The notes: generated by a model not told the origin, from the letters alone. Shown: positions 26,269 through 36,060, numbered from the stretch's first letter. The stretch: DNA of 64,000 nucleotides from CAZYTM01 sp964649725 (GCA_964649725.1 CAZYTM010000009.1:62001-126000), one strand, 5' to 3'. Translations and numbers: made by a program.

Positions 26269-27728
26269 ACAGCCACCCCTTTTTTCGCAATCGCTCTCCG
26301 GTATAGTTCGGCATAATCCTGAGCTGCCTGCTGCCAGGGGAATCGGCAACCCATGGCGCGTCGTTGCAGCTTTTTCCAGCCATCCCTATCATGCCAGGCC
26401 CGGCACGCACGGTCAAGGGCATCCTGCAATCCAGCGGCAGAAAATTCAGTGAAGGTGTAGCCGTTTGCTTCCCCTTTTCCATCCAGTGGATCGACAATTG
26501 TATCAGAGAGGCCACCGACCCTCCTGACTACCGGGATAGCCCCGTAACGGAGAGCGATCAACTGGCCAAGGCCGCACGGCTCATACTGCGAGGGCATGAG
26601 AAAGATGTCGGAACCTGCATAGATCTGCCGCGCCAGGGCCTGGTCAAAAGCGACCCGCAGGGAGATATTCCGTACCCCCTGTTCCTTAAGCTCCTGAAAC
26701 ATCGCGACATAACGTTCCTCACCACTGCCAAGTACCGCCAGCTGCAGCTCGTCATCCGCCAGTCGTGGTGCGAGCTCTGCGATCAGTTCGAAACCCTTCT
26801 GCGCCGACAACCGCGCCACCATACCGATTAGCGGCAGATCCGACCGCTCCGGCAACCCCATCAGCCGCTGCAGCGCACTTTTATTGGCCGATTTGCCGGA
26901 CTGCAGCGAAGTTGTACTGTATTGCTTGACGATATCACGGTCGTTGGCCGGATCCCACTCCTCGTAATCGAGTCCATTCAATATCCCGACCAGATCATCC
27001 TGCCTGGTTCTGAGAACTCCGGCCAACCCGCACCCCTGCTCATCCTCGAGAATCTCCTCGCGATAGGTTGGTGATACCGTAGTGACAAGCTCGGCAGCCT
27101 GAATCGCCCCCTTCATCAGGTTGATCTGTCCGTAAAACTCCAGTCTATCCATAGTGAGGTAATCGGTATCAAGGCCGAGTTCGTCCAGTTCGGCAGCAGG
27201 GAAGAGCCCCTGATAGGCAAGATTGTGGATAGTATAGAGGGTCGCGGTTTTGCTGAAAAACGGGTCCTCAGCCAGCTCGTAGCGGAGCAGTATCGGCAGC
27301 AGTGCTGTCTGCCAGTCGTGGCAGTGCAGGAGATCGGGACGAAAATCGAGCCGCTTCAAAAGCTCCAGGACCCCACGGCAGAAAAAAGCAAATCTCCTGG
27401 CGTTATCGGGATAATCTCCGGAGGCAGTACCATAAAGTCCGTCGCGATGGAACAGCTCGCGATTCTCCAACAGATAGACAGGTATACCATCCAGGCTGGT
27501 CTGGCGCAACAGCCCCTTGTAGGCTTCTCCCCCCAGTTGTACGAGAAAACTCTTCCTCCCTTTGGCGATAGCCGCATTCCCCTTGGCAACAGTCTTGTAC
27601 AGTGGCAACACGATCCGGACATCATGCCCCTGCCGCTGCAACTCCCTGGCAAGTTCGGCAGTCATGTCCGCCAGTCCGCCGGTCTTGGCAAATGGGGAGA
27701 CTTCAGAAGCGACAAATAGTATCTTCAT
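26232..27728 (-). CDS. glgA: Glycogen synthase (ADP-glucose type, GT5)
   Basis: The 498-residue protein starts MKILFVASEVSPFAKTGGLADM, with the KTGGL substrate-binding motif of bacterial starch/glycogen synthases. The C-terminal GT-B motif is MPSQYEPCGLGQLIALRYG. It adds glucose from ADP-glucose to alpha-1,4 glucan. The start at 27728 lies just after the galT stop and fits the family; an ATG at 27818 would run into galT. It belongs to a minus-strand run of glycan genes with galT and a GH57 enzyme. Confidence 0.95.
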   Translation of the reverse strand: MKILFVASEVSPFAKTGGLADMTAELARELQRQGHDVRIVLPLYKTVAKGNAAIAKGRKSFLVQLGGEAYKGLLRQTSLDGIPVYLLENRELFHRDGLYGTASGDYPDNARRFAFFCRGVLELLKRLDFRPDLLHCHDWQTALLPILLRYELAEDPFFSKTATLYTIHNLAYQGLFPAAELDELGLDTDYLTMDRLEFYGQINLMKGAIQAAELVTTVSPTYREEILEDEQGCGLAGVLRTRQDDLVGILNGLDYEEWDPANDRDIVKQYSTTSLQSGKSANKSALQRLMGLPERSDLPLIGMVARLSAQKGFELIAELAPRLADDELQLAVLGSGEERYVAMFQELKEQGVRNISLRVAFDQALARQIYAGSDIFLMPSQYEPCGLGQLIALRYGAIPVVRRVGGLSDTIVDPLDGKGEANGYTFTEFSAAGLQDALDRACRAWHDRDGWKKLQRRAMGCRFPWQQAAQDYAELYRRAIAKKGVAVWELKRRMTLSS

Positions 27729-27729
27729 C

Positions 27730-28758
27730 TTATATCTCAGCTTCCCGTAAAAAGAGGGCAGCATCCTCTGGCGAAGTCGGATTGATGAAAAATCCGGTCC
27801 CCCACTCAAAGCCGGCAATCTGGGTCAACCGTGGCACCAGTTCGATATGCCAGTGATAGTCGTAGGCAATGGAGCTCCAGTAGTCAGGTTTGCCGAGTCT
27901 ATGCTGCATCGGCGGTGCAGTGTGCAGAATAAAATTGTAAGGCGGGTCCTTGAGAACAGTCTTCAGCCGTACCAGCATCTCCCGCATGGCTACCGCCAGT
28001 TCGGCAAGCTGCGTATCGCTAAGCAGGGCAAAGTCGTGACAGTGTGTCTTGGGATAGAGGCGGAGTTCAAAGGGGAAGCAGGCGGCATATGGGGTGAGGA
28101 TCACATAATCGGCAAATTCCCTTACCACCCGCTCTCCACAGGAGAGCTCAAATTCTATCAGATCGCAGAAAATACAGCGTTCCTTGGCGGCATAATATTC
28201 ACGGCAGATCTTCAGCTCTGTAGCAGCAACCGGCGGGGTGAGCGGCACAGCTATCAATTGGCTGTGGGCATGGCTAAGGGTCGCACCGGCCCGGGCGCCG
28301 TAATTCTTGAACAGTACCATGTAGCGAAACCGCATATCCCGGCGCAGGTCGAGAAACCTCGCCCGGTATGCCATCAATACCGAGGTGAGCTCCTCGGCAG
28401 TTAGCTCGGCGAGGCTCCGCTCATGGTCAGGTGTCTCAATGATTATCTCATGGGCACCGATTCCGTTCATCACATCATAAAGACCGTAGCCACGGCTCTT
28501 CAGCTCACCTTCGATGCGCAGTGCCGGGTATTTGTTCGGTACCACCCGCACCTTCCAGTTGGGAGCATTGGCAGGGGTGCCAGGGGGGCGGATGGCAAAT
28601 ATCTCATGCGGGGTCTTGTCCTCGTTACCATAGCAGAACGGGCAACTGGTCAGCTCTCCAGCCTCAGGTTCGACATGGAAATCCCTCGGCCGTCGGCCAC
28701 GCTCGGTAGCAATAATGACCCAGTGGAGTTTCAGCGGGTCCCAACGAAGTTCAGACAT
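27730..28758 (-). CDS. galT: Galactose-1-phosphate uridylyltransferase family protein
   Basis: The 342-residue product has the GalT fold signatures: zinc-binding CPFC near residue 40, NKYPAL, and the HIT-like active-site motif HAHSQ in the position of HPHxQ. The C-terminal half includes EHLYPKTH-like and YDYHWHIELVPR segments. GalT moves UMP between UDP-glucose and sugar-1-phosphates. In this operon without other Leloir genes it may act on another hexose- or ADP-linked substrate. Two adjacent ATGs follow GGAGG; the second, at 28758, has the better spacing. Confidence 0.85.
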   Translation of the reverse strand: MSELRWDPLKLHWVIIATERGRRPRDFHVEPEAGELTSCPFCYGNEDKTPHEIFAIRPPGTPANAPNWKVRVVPNKYPALRIEGELKSRGYGLYDVMNGIGAHEIIIETPDHERSLAELTAEELTSVLMAYRARFLDLRRDMRFRYMVLFKNYGARAGATLSHAHSQLIAVPLTPPVAATELKICREYYAAKERCIFCDLIEFELSCGERVVREFADYVILTPYAACFPFELRLYPKTHCHDFALLSDTQLAELAVAMREMLVRLKTVLKDPPYNFILHTAPPMQHRLGKPDYWSSIAYDYHWHIELVPRLTQIAGFEWGTGFFINPTSPEDAALFLREAEI

Positions 28759-28770
28759 CATACCTCCATT

Positions 28771-30966
28771 TCATATTAACCAGTTTTCCAGCTCGATATC
28801 CGGCCCGGCATACTTAAGGACCATCGGCGAGTCTGTCGGCCAGCGGCCGACTTCATCTGTACCGCGGGTCAAGGTGAGATAGGCGAACATACTGCTGCCA
28901 GGCAAAATGTTAACAGCGTCAAGCGGAATACGGAGTTCGCAGACCTTGGCGATCTTCCAGCAGGAGGTTGCAGCAGTCCCCTGCCAGCTCCCGTCACGCT
29001 TCTCCTGCAACGCACCAGACTCAGCTGCCAGCTGCATCTCTACCAGATATTCATGATCCAGGATCAGATGCAGGTTAAGCCGGTCTTCAGCAAGCATTGT
29101 CCGGTCCAGCGACTTTACCCCATCGACCCTGAAGTAGAGAGCCTTACGGTCAAAACCGTAATAAAAAGCCTGTAATATGTTCTCCGCAGCATGCATCGCC
29201 GATGACTGCTTGGTCAGGTCATACAGACCGGCTCCCAACCATTCGAAGTAGTCGGTGACCAGACCGTTTATGTTCGGAGTGACCATGCCGGCTGGCTCAC
29301 GGACGAAACCGGCAGCGCTCTTCTTCTTGATCGGTTCGAAGAGCTCACGCGGCACATCCTGGCCAAGAAGACGGTAGACATTCATCAGATGCCGGCGGAA
29401 CAGGGCGTCAAAGCGGTCACTATGGGGGGAAAAATGGTCATCGCCATACCACCAGAACCAGTCACTCCCCTCTGCGGCAAAGAGCGAGCGACAGATCAGA
29501 CGGGGGGTCTCATCATCAGCGCCAAGACTGTCGATGCCATCGGCAAGCAGCTTCGCCACCTGCTGGTTCGATTTCACCGCCACCTCCCTGGCGCGGGCAA
29601 GATAGTCCCAGCCGAGGTTCTCCTCCGGATGTCCGACCCAGACCCCGAAGTTGGCATTGATCCAGGAACCTGGATAGATGTGCGGCAACTGTCGTGGTTC
29701 CGGGACCAGTTCCAGGACCTCGCTAAAAGTTGCCGGGACGATCCCTGGCGTCTCGGCGATCCGCCGGTAGAGCAGGGTCAGAAAATCATTGGCATTGTCG
29801 GGATAGTATTCCCAGGCATTTTCTCCATCCAGGATAACCGCCACCGACCTGCTGCCGGGGGCGTAACTCCTGATCTCCTTGAGCCTTGCCAGAAAGTCGT
29901 CCACGGCCCGTTCCGCATCCCACTGGGAGTATGTAAAGCCTATCAGGTCGGACAGGGCATGATCGCGGAAAAAAAGGTGCAGGTCTCTACCACCGGCATT
30001 GATGCAATATGGCTGATAGAGTGCTTCCCGCCCCGGGCCGAGGCCACAGGAGAGGCTGTGTACCAGCACCCCTTCGTCGGTTGCGGCCCAGGTCAGTCCA
30101 CTTTCGGCAATTACCGCCAGGGCCGCATCGCTGACCGACCCTTCCGAAGGCCACATACCGGCCGGGGTGAAACCGAACATCTCCTTGAAACAGGCAATCC
30201 CCTGCAACACCTGACTGCGGGCATCTTCCGGATGTCTGTATTGCATGGCCGGCAGGGTAGCCTTGGGCATGGCGACCAGAGCGCTCTTCATCTCACAGAG
30301 AAGCGGCAGGATCGGGTGATAGTATGGGGAGACCGAGAGTTCTGCCTTGCCTGTTTCGTGCAGCCTTCGATAGAGCGGGATTATCTCCTGCAGCAGCTGC
30401 TGGTGGGTGGTAAAGAGCAACTCCTTATCGGCAGCGGTAAAATTGCGCCCTTTCCGGATCAGCTCCTGCAGCTCCGGCCAGGCACGCCGGGCGGCTTCAC
30501 CAGTCCAGGAGAGGAAGAACCAGACCTGCAGGTCGAGGATATCCTGATCACGAAAATTTTTCAGCCGCTCGGCGCGCCGGTTCTTGTTATCTTCCCCGGC
30601 CATGCAGAAGAGCTCCATGTAACGCCGGTATGGCTCGATCATCCGCTGCCGGTTGGCGGAAAAGAAATTTTCAATGACGAATTCCCGGTTCTCCTCTGTC
30701 ATATCGGCCGGCGCCATCCGGCCATGGAGGAGGAACGCATCAACGGCAGTGCCGGCAGCATAATCGGCGATCTGCTCCAACAGCGACGGCACCAGATTGA
30801 AGACCACCTTGGCGCCAGGGGTCTGCTCGACGATGGCAGCCATGTCGTAGTAATCTTTCACCGCATGCAGGTAGGTCCAGGGGAGGGCATACTCTCCCTT
30901 CACCGGGTCCTTGTAGTACGGCTGGTGCATATGCCAGAGGAAGGTTATATAGAGTGGCTCCGTCAT
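28771..30966 (-). CDS. Glycoside hydrolase family 57 protein (amylopullulanase/glucanotransferase-like)
   Basis: The 731-residue protein starts with the GH57 signature LYITFLWHMHQPYY, whose HMHQP is conserved region I. It keeps GMWPSEGSVS (region III, catalytic Glu) and LDGENAWEYYP (region IV). The last 200 residues form a beta-rich domain seen in similar bacterial GH57 proteins. GH57 enzymes cleave or transfer alpha-1,4/1,6 glucans, consistent with glgA and galT downstream. Its ATG abuts the TAA of the upstream nucleotidyltransferase gene (TAAATG), indicating coupled translation. There is no signal peptide, so it acts on cytoplasmic glycogen or oligosaccharide. Confidence 0.9.
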   Translation of the reverse strand: MTEPLYITFLWHMHQPYYKDPVKGEYALPWTYLHAVKDYYDMAAIVEQTPGAKVVFNLVPSLLEQIADYAAGTAVDAFLLHGRMAPADMTEENREFVIENFFSANRQRMIEPYRRYMELFCMAGEDNKNRRAERLKNFRDQDILDLQVWFFLSWTGEAARRAWPELQELIRKGRNFTAADKELLFTTHQQLLQEIIPLYRRLHETGKAELSVSPYYHPILPLLCEMKSALVAMPKATLPAMQYRHPEDARSQVLQGIACFKEMFGFTPAGMWPSEGSVSDAALAVIAESGLTWAATDEGVLVHSLSCGLGPGREALYQPYCINAGGRDLHLFFRDHALSDLIGFTYSQWDAERAVDDFLARLKEIRSYAPGSRSVAVILDGENAWEYYPDNANDFLTLLYRRIAETPGIVPATFSEVLELVPEPRQLPHIYPGSWINANFGVWVGHPEENLGWDYLARAREVAVKSNQQVAKLLADGIDSLGADDETPRLICRSLFAAEGSDWFWWYGDDHFSPHSDRFDALFRRHLMNVYRLLGQDVPRELFEPIKKKSAAGFVREPAGMVTPNINGLVTDYFEWLGAGLYDLTKQSSAMHAAENILQAFYYGFDRKALYFRVDGVKSLDRTMLAEDRLNLHLILDHEYLVEMQLAAESGALQEKRDGSWQGTAATSCWKIAKVCELRIPLDAVNILPGSSMFAYLTLTRGTDEVGRWPTDSPMVLKYAGPDIELENWLI

Positions 30967-33474
30967 TTACTGTAGCTCCTTCTTCCACCTTTCCACCTTT
31001 TTCCGGTATTCATCGAGGAGTTTCTGGGCACTTTTTGGGTCCTTACCCTCTGCTACGATATGGACCAGCGGCCGGTGCTGGTCAGGGAGGACCAGTACCC
31101 AATCCTGGCCAAGGTTGACCTTGATGCCGTCGATAAATGAAGCCTCCTTGTCAAGGCTGTCCTCGCTCATCTTCCGCATGATTCCCCCTTTCATCTCCAG
31201 GATGCAGGGGAGTGCAGTCTGCATGAATGCCCGCCGCGGCGCATCGGCCAATATCCGTGAGATCGGGCCGGCAAAGGCCGCAAGCAGTTCGATCAACTTG
31301 CCGATGGCAAATATGCCGTCAAATGCGGCCTGGAATTTCGGGAAGGCGAATCTGCCATCCATCGACCCACCCATAATAGACTCCGGCGAAAAAGTCGCTT
31401 CGATCATCGCCCGTTCGCTGCTTTTGGTCCGCACTACAGTGGAGCCGCATTCCGCCGCCATGATCTCAATGGTGGAGGGGGCATTCACCGGTACGGAGTA
31501 GGTCCCCTTCTGGCCAGCCTTGAGCATCAGCGCGACAAAGAGTTCCAGCAAACGGGCCCCCTCGTAGATACCCCCTGATTCGTCCACCAGGGTGATCATC
31601 TCGGCGCAGGGGCTGAGCCAGACACCTGCTGTGGCTCCGAGGGTCGGGACGATCTTGGCCAGCTGCTCCAGCCCCTGTGGTCGCTCCTCCTCCTTTTTCG
31701 AGCTCCTCAGCTCGTCAACATAGGCATTCAGGCTGATCACCTCGATCCCCAGGTCGTTGAGGATCGGCGGGAAAATCTGCCCGGCAGGGGAATGATTGAA
31801 GTCGATAACCAGCTTGAATTTCCCTTTCCGGATAGCCTCCTGATCCAGCCCCCTCAGCACCCCTTCCCGATAGAAATCTACCACCTGGGGCAGTTCCGTG
31901 ATCCGCCCCGGTTCGGTATGATGGGCACGACGGAAATTTTCCTTGAAAAAGACCCGCTCCACGTTTTTCCCCATCGCACTGGAGAAGTCAAGCCCATCGC
32001 TGTCGAGGAAGATGATCTCCGTAGATGCGGGATCGTCGGCAGCCTGGCGGAAATAGATCCCCCCAGTCTCACCAAAGGTCTTCAGTTTGTAGCGAACAAT
32101 CGGCAGCGGGGTCATCAAGAGATCACGGACATTGACACCGGCCGAGAGGATACCGCCGATAAAGCTCCGCTTAAGCATCCTTGAGGCGAGATATGCATCG
32201 CGGCCGCCCAGGATAAAATTACCCTTGGCAAACGAGGTCCCGTAGGCACAGCCGAGCTTGGCCACAAATTCCGGCGTCAGCTCAACATTGGTGAGCCCCT
32301 TGATCATCGCCCCCTCGAAGAGCGATTTCTTCCACCTCTCCCCCCAGATCAGATTGGCTGTTACCGTCGAACCCCCTTCAACCACCTTTTTCGGCCAGAT
32401 CTTGACATCGCGTTTGATATAGACATCCTCGCCGATAGAGGTCTCATCGGCAATAATTACCCCCTCCTCCATCACCACTCCCTGGCCAGCGCGGACATTG
32501 CTGCAGAGGACACTGTCGACCAGCTTGGCCCCCTTCTTGATATAGACATTGTCCCAGATTACACAGCGGGAGAGCTTGACCCCGGCCTCTATGGTACAGT
32601 TACGACCGATAACGGAATCCTTGATATGGGCATTACCCAGCACCTGGGAGTTGTCGCCGATCACCACCGTCCCTTCGAGCTGGCGGATTTCATCGATCCT
32701 TACATCGGCACCGAGGCGCAGATCCTTACCGACCAGGTCCTGCTTGGTTTCATCGATCTTGACGTTGACCCGGCCGCGGAATATGTCGTGGTGCGCCTCC
32801 CGGTACGAATCGGTATTACCGATGTCGCGCCAGTAACCTTTGGCCGGGAATCCGAACAGCGCTTCCTTGTTTTTTAGAAGGAGCGGGAAGAGGTCCTGGG
32901 AGAAATCGAAGTTCTCTCCGGCCGGGATATATTTGAAGATTTCCGGTTCCAGCACATAGATGCCGGTATTGATGGTATCGGAGATCACCTCACCCCACCC
33001 CGGTTTCTCCAGGAACTGGGTGATGCGCCGGCTTTTATCGGTAATGACGACGCCGAACTGGAGCGGATCCTTCACCGATGTAAGAGTGATAGTCGCCATC
33101 GCCTTGTTGTCCTCATGAAAATCTATCACCTTCTTCAGGTTGAAGTCGGTCAGCAGGTCGCCACTGATGATAAGAAACCGTTCGTCGAGAAATTTCTCCG
33201 CGCATTTGACTGCACCGGCGGTACCCATGTCTTCGAGCGGGGTGACATAGGTGATCTTGACGCCAAAATCAGCACCGTCACGGAAAAAATTCTTGATCAC
33301 ATGGGGCTGATGATAGAGGAGCATCACCAAGTCGGATATCTGGTATTTCTTGAGCAGTTCGACGATATGGAGCATGATCGGCCGGTTCATGAGCGGGATC
33401 ATCGGTTTCGGGATATTGCTGGTCAGCGGCTGGATACGGGAGCCGAACCCGCCAGCCATGATAACTGCTTTCAT
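30967..33474 (-). CDS. Nucleotidyltransferase / hexapeptide / degenerate phosphomannomutase fusion
   Basis: The 835-residue protein has three parts. Residues 1-230 are a sugar-phosphate nucleotidyltransferase with MAGGFGSRIQPLT and KPMIP motifs. Residues about 255-375 are left-handed beta-helix repeats. Residues about 380-830 are related to phosphomannomutase/phosphoglucomutase. In the last part the motifs needed for mutase chemistry look lost: no TASHNP phosphoserine loop (FRQAADDPAST stands there), SPCAEM in place of the metal loop DPDADR, and GGSMDG in place of GEQSGH. It is likely a GDP-mannose- or ADP-glucose-type pyrophosphorylase with a pseudo-mutase domain. AAGGAGTG precedes the start. 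Confidence 0.8.
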   Translation of the reverse strand: MKAVIMAGGFGSRIQPLTSNIPKPMIPLMNRPIMLHIVELLKKYQISDLVMLLYHQPHVIKNFFRDGADFGVKITYVTPLEDMGTAGAVKCAEKFLDERFLIISGDLLTDFNLKKVIDFHEDNKAMATITLTSVKDPLQFGVVITDKSRRITQFLEKPGWGEVISDTINTGIYVLEPEIFKYIPAGENFDFSQDLFPLLLKNKEALFGFPAKGYWRDIGNTDSYREAHHDIFRGRVNVKIDETKQDLVGKDLRLGADVRIDEIRQLEGTVVIGDNSQVLGNAHIKDSVIGRNCTIEAGVKLSRCVIWDNVYIKKGAKLVDSVLCSNVRAGQGVVMEEGVIIADETSIGEDVYIKRDVKIWPKKVVEGGSTVTANLIWGERWKKSLFEGAMIKGLTNVELTPEFVAKLGCAYGTSFAKGNFILGGRDAYLASRMLKRSFIGGILSAGVNVRDLLMTPLPIVRYKLKTFGETGGIYFRQAADDPASTEIIFLDSDGLDFSSAMGKNVERVFFKENFRRAHHTEPGRITELPQVVDFYREGVLRGLDQEAIRKGKFKLVIDFNHSPAGQIFPPILNDLGIEVISLNAYVDELRSSKKEEERPQGLEQLAKIVPTLGATAGVWLSPCAEMITLVDESGGIYEGARLLELFVALMLKAGQKGTYSVPVNAPSTIEIMAAECGSTVVRTKSSERAMIEATFSPESIMGGSMDGRFAFPKFQAAFDGIFAIGKLIELLAAFAGPISRILADAPRRAFMQTALPCILEMKGGIMRKMSEDSLDKEASFIDGIKVNLGQDWVLVLPDQHRPLVHIVAEGKDPKSAQKLLDEYRKKVERWKKELQ

Positions 33475-33525
33475 ATCAATTCACTCCTTGTCATGGACAT
33501 GATAATAACGGCCAATTCAGCAGAT

Positions 33526-33891
33526 CTACTGGCGCTTCTTCTTCTCCAGTACCCTCTTTATCTCGTCTTTCAACTCCTGCATGTCGCTCGACTTCACCAC
33601 ATAACCATCGGCCAGCCAGGCGGAAAAATCGTCCTTATAGCAGGAAAAGGCGGTACAAAGAATAACCGGCAGATCATGCCTTTCCTTGACCAGTTTCTGC
33701 AGCAGGTCAAGGCCGCTCTCCTGTTTCAGCTTTATGTCCAGAACCACCAGTTCGAAACTCTCCGCTTCCAGCTTCTCTACCGCTTCATTTGCTGTTGCCG
33801 CTGTAACCACTTCATGACCATCGTCGTTCAACTCCTGTGAATAAAGGAGTCTGATACTAGCTTCATCATCTACCACCAGAATCTTTGCCAT
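33526..33891 (-). CDS. Single-domain response regulator
   Basis: The 121-residue receiver domain starts MAKILVVDDEASIRLLYS and has the acidic pair, the phospho-acceptor Asp52 in VVLDIKL, the Thr in LCTAF and a Lys in VVKSSD. There is no output domain. The ATG at 33891 overlaps the TAA of the histidine kinase gene (TAATG) and follows AAAGGAGG, so the two are a cognate pair. It lies directly upstream of the sugar-nucleotide/glycogen genes, though control of them is only an inference from position. Confidence 0.9.
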   Translation of the reverse strand: MAKILVVDDEASIRLLYSQELNDDGHEVVTAATANEAVEKLEAESFELVVLDIKLKQESGLDLLQKLVKERHDLPVILCTAFSCYKDDFSAWLADGYVVKSSDMQELKDEIKRVLEKKKRQ

Positions 33892-35525
33892 TACGCCTCC
33901 TCCTTTGTGACTGGTAATCTGAGCATAAAATGGGTCCCACCTGCCGGTGGAGTGTCTATAGTGAAGGGGATGCCATGTTTTTCCAGAATTGTCTTGCATA
34001 GGGGGAGCCCCAGACCATTCCCCAACTCCTGGGTAGTAATGAACGGCGTGGTGAGTGCCTCCCTTGTCTGCTGGCTCAAACCTTTGCCATCATCGCAGAT
34101 CTCGACCACTATGGCGTCATTGTCAGACCAGGTCCTGATGGTAATAACATTGACCCCTGTGCATGCCTCAATAATAGTAGTAAGAATGGCCTTGATGCAG
34201 AAGGCGATCTGCTTGTAATCGATGAAAACCGTCTGCAATTCACCGGCAAGCTCCAGCCTACAGCTGATATTCGCCAGTTTGAACCGCTCCTGCAGATCAG
34301 TGGTGACATTATTCAGCAGCTGATTGATGTCCCAGTTATCCATGGCTGGATATAGTGAATCAGAGTAGTTCAGAACCTCCTCTAGCACATCCTCCAACTG
34401 CTTCGCCTCATGGACGATCGATTCGAGGTAGTCCCGTTTCTGCTCATCCTCAGGCATGCTCCGTAGCAGCGAGCGGGCAAAGCCGCCTATGATCATAAGC
34501 GGATTACGGATGGAGTGGGCGATACTTGAAGTGATCCGCCCCACCAACGCCATCTTCTCCATCTTGACGATCAGTTCCTGCTGTTCCTGCAGTTTGACAT
34601 TGGCATCAGTCAGCTTGTCCACCTCTTCCTGCAGACGTTCGTAGAGGGAGGCCCGTTCAAGTGCAAAAGCGACCGGGAAGGCAAAGGTCTCCATCGATTG
34701 CATATCCTGGGGGGTAATCGGTTTGTGGGTCACATAGTTGTCTGTGATTATCAGACCGATTCGCCGATTCCGCGAAATTAGCGGCATGATGAGAAAACTG
34801 TCGACCCCCAGGGTCTGGGCCAGCAAAGGGTCGATATCCGGATTTATGAAGGCGTTCTCCACCAGGATCGGCTTCCGGTCCCGCAGTGCTACGTTGAATA
34901 TATGCCGCTGGTCCTGTAACGGGATGGTCAACCGGTCAAGAATGTCCTGAAACTTGACCTTCTCCGAGAAAAGTTTATTTTTCTGGAACTGCCACGCCAT
35001 CTCCTTGAGGGAGAGGTCACTCTGCTCGACCTCCTGCCAGATCCGCCAGGCCTCCTCGTAATCGCGCGGACCGACACCGAGATACCCCTTAAGATGTAAC
35101 CGTTCCTTGTCGGTCATAAGGAGAAAGGCCCGGTTCATGCCGAACCCTTTGCCAGCGGTTATGGCAGTCATAGCAACCGAAAGCACCTCATCCAGGTCGA
35201 GGGAGGTCTGCAGCACCACGCTCAACTCATGAAGGAACTTGATCTCTCTGGTCTTGCTGCTTAAGAAGTTATCCATGGACTGGAGCTGTATCTTCTGCTC
35301 GGTATATTCAGCGATTATAAAGAGCAGCACCAGGGCGATCGCAGAGTCGTTCTGTTTCAGCTTGTGCAGGTCAGCGCCAAATCGTGGGCAGTCGAGACAT
35401 TTCTCCAGAATACGGCGTTTCTGGGAAGAGTAGAGCTCTTCTTCACCATCGCCGACATAAGGACATTCTTCACGGCTGATCTCATTTTTGTGCCAGCAGC
35501 ACTCCCAGTCCAAGCATACCTCCAT
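33891..35525 (-). CDS. GAF-domain sensor histidine kinase with cysteine-rich N-terminus
   Basis: The 544-residue protein has an N-terminal cluster of about seven cysteines in 55 residues (CLDWECCWHKNEI, then EECPYVGD and CLDCPRFG). A GAF domain (about 95-290) and a short coiled coil follow. A HisKA domain has the H-box SIAHSIRNPL near residue 337, and a HATPase domain has DDGKGLS and GNGLGLPLCK. It should autophosphorylate and pass phosphate to the adjacent receiver. The start is uncertain: ATG at 35525 is used, but TTG at 35513 follows a better GGAGG. The cysteines could hold a metal or redox centre. Confidence 0.85.
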   Translation of the reverse strand: MEVCLDWECCWHKNEISREECPYVGDGEEELYSSQKRRILEKCLDCPRFGADLHKLKQNDSAIALVLLFIIAEYTEQKIQLQSMDNFLSSKTREIKFLHELSVVLQTSLDLDEVLSVAMTAITAGKGFGMNRAFLLMTDKERLHLKGYLGVGPRDYEEAWRIWQEVEQSDLSLKEMAWQFQKNKLFSEKVKFQDILDRLTIPLQDQRHIFNVALRDRKPILVENAFINPDIDPLLAQTLGVDSFLIMPLISRNRRIGLIITDNYVTHKPITPQDMQSMETFAFPVAFALERASLYERLQEEVDKLTDANVKLQEQQELIVKMEKMALVGRITSSIAHSIRNPLMIIGGFARSLLRSMPEDEQKRDYLESIVHEAKQLEDVLEEVLNYSDSLYPAMDNWDINQLLNNVTTDLQERFKLANISCRLELAGELQTVFIDYKQIAFCIKAILTTIIEACTGVNVITIRTWSDNDAIVVEICDDGKGLSQQTREALTTPFITTQELGNGLGLPLCKTILEKHGIPFTIDTPPAGGTHFMLRLPVTKEEA

Positions 35526-35868
35526 CAATTCAAGCCAAAATGTTGCAACCTGCCGTTGGCGGGAACTCTTGTTGCCAACTACCGGAAATGGGCAAATTAT
35601 AACAGCCTGTAACACATTTTCAAGGCATTTTGGCAGTTGCACCAGTCATTTATTAATTAATATTTTTATACAGGACAGGTGATGCCAGAGAAGAGACCCC
35701 TGGATCCGCCGATAGAGAAACCGCATGCTATGGAAACATCAGGGGGAGGGGAGGAGAAGAGTCAGGGGAGCAATTCAGGAGGGGGATGAAACAATCTCAC
35801 CCCCCAGACCTGTTGCAGATCTTTTGCCGCGATTTGCAGAGCGGGTCTGCTACCGCCCGGAAACTAAA
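35526..35868. other. Intergenic region between tatA and the histidine kinase gene
   Basis: No gene is supported in these 343 bases. The stretch near 35640-35680 is AT-rich and likely carries the kinase promoter (minus strand). A GC-rich imperfect hairpin (GGGGG...CCCCC) at about 35780-35806 lacks a U run and is not a convincing terminator for tatA. Confidence 0.4.
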
Positions 35869-36060
35869 TCAAGCATCTTTTTTCGGTTCGTCCTTCTTTT
35901 CCGGCTTGATCTCTATCTCATCCTTGCCGTCTGAGGCCTTTTTGAAATTCTTGATGCTTTTGCCAAGGGCACTGCCGATTTCCGGTAATCGACCGGCGCC
36001 AAAGACCACCAGCACAATCACCAGAATCACGATCAGCTCTGGCATGCCGAATCCGAACAT
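35869..36060 (-). CDS. tatA: Twin-arginine translocase subunit TatA/TatE
   Basis: The 63-residue protein starts MFGFGMPELIVILVIVLVVFGAGRLPEIGSALGKSI. It contains the single membrane helix, the FG hinge and the amphipathic helix typical of TatA, then a Lys/Glu/Asp-rich tail. TatA oligomerises to let folded proteins cross the inner membrane. The start at 36060 follows GGAGG; an ATG at 36126 would add a non-family leader. No tatB or tatC is adjacent. The Tat-signal ferredoxin subunit at 956 is a likely client in the same genome. Confidence 0.92.
   Translation of the reverse strand: MFGFGMPELIVILVIVLVVFGAGRLPEIGSALGKSIKNFKKASDGKDEIEIKPEKKDEPKKDA

Noticed and set aside
29389..30975. Long plus-strand open frame (over 500 codons) opposite the GH57 gene
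   Set aside because: It is a shadow of the GH57 frame. The translation has no family motifs, and it covers a gene with clear conserved regions.
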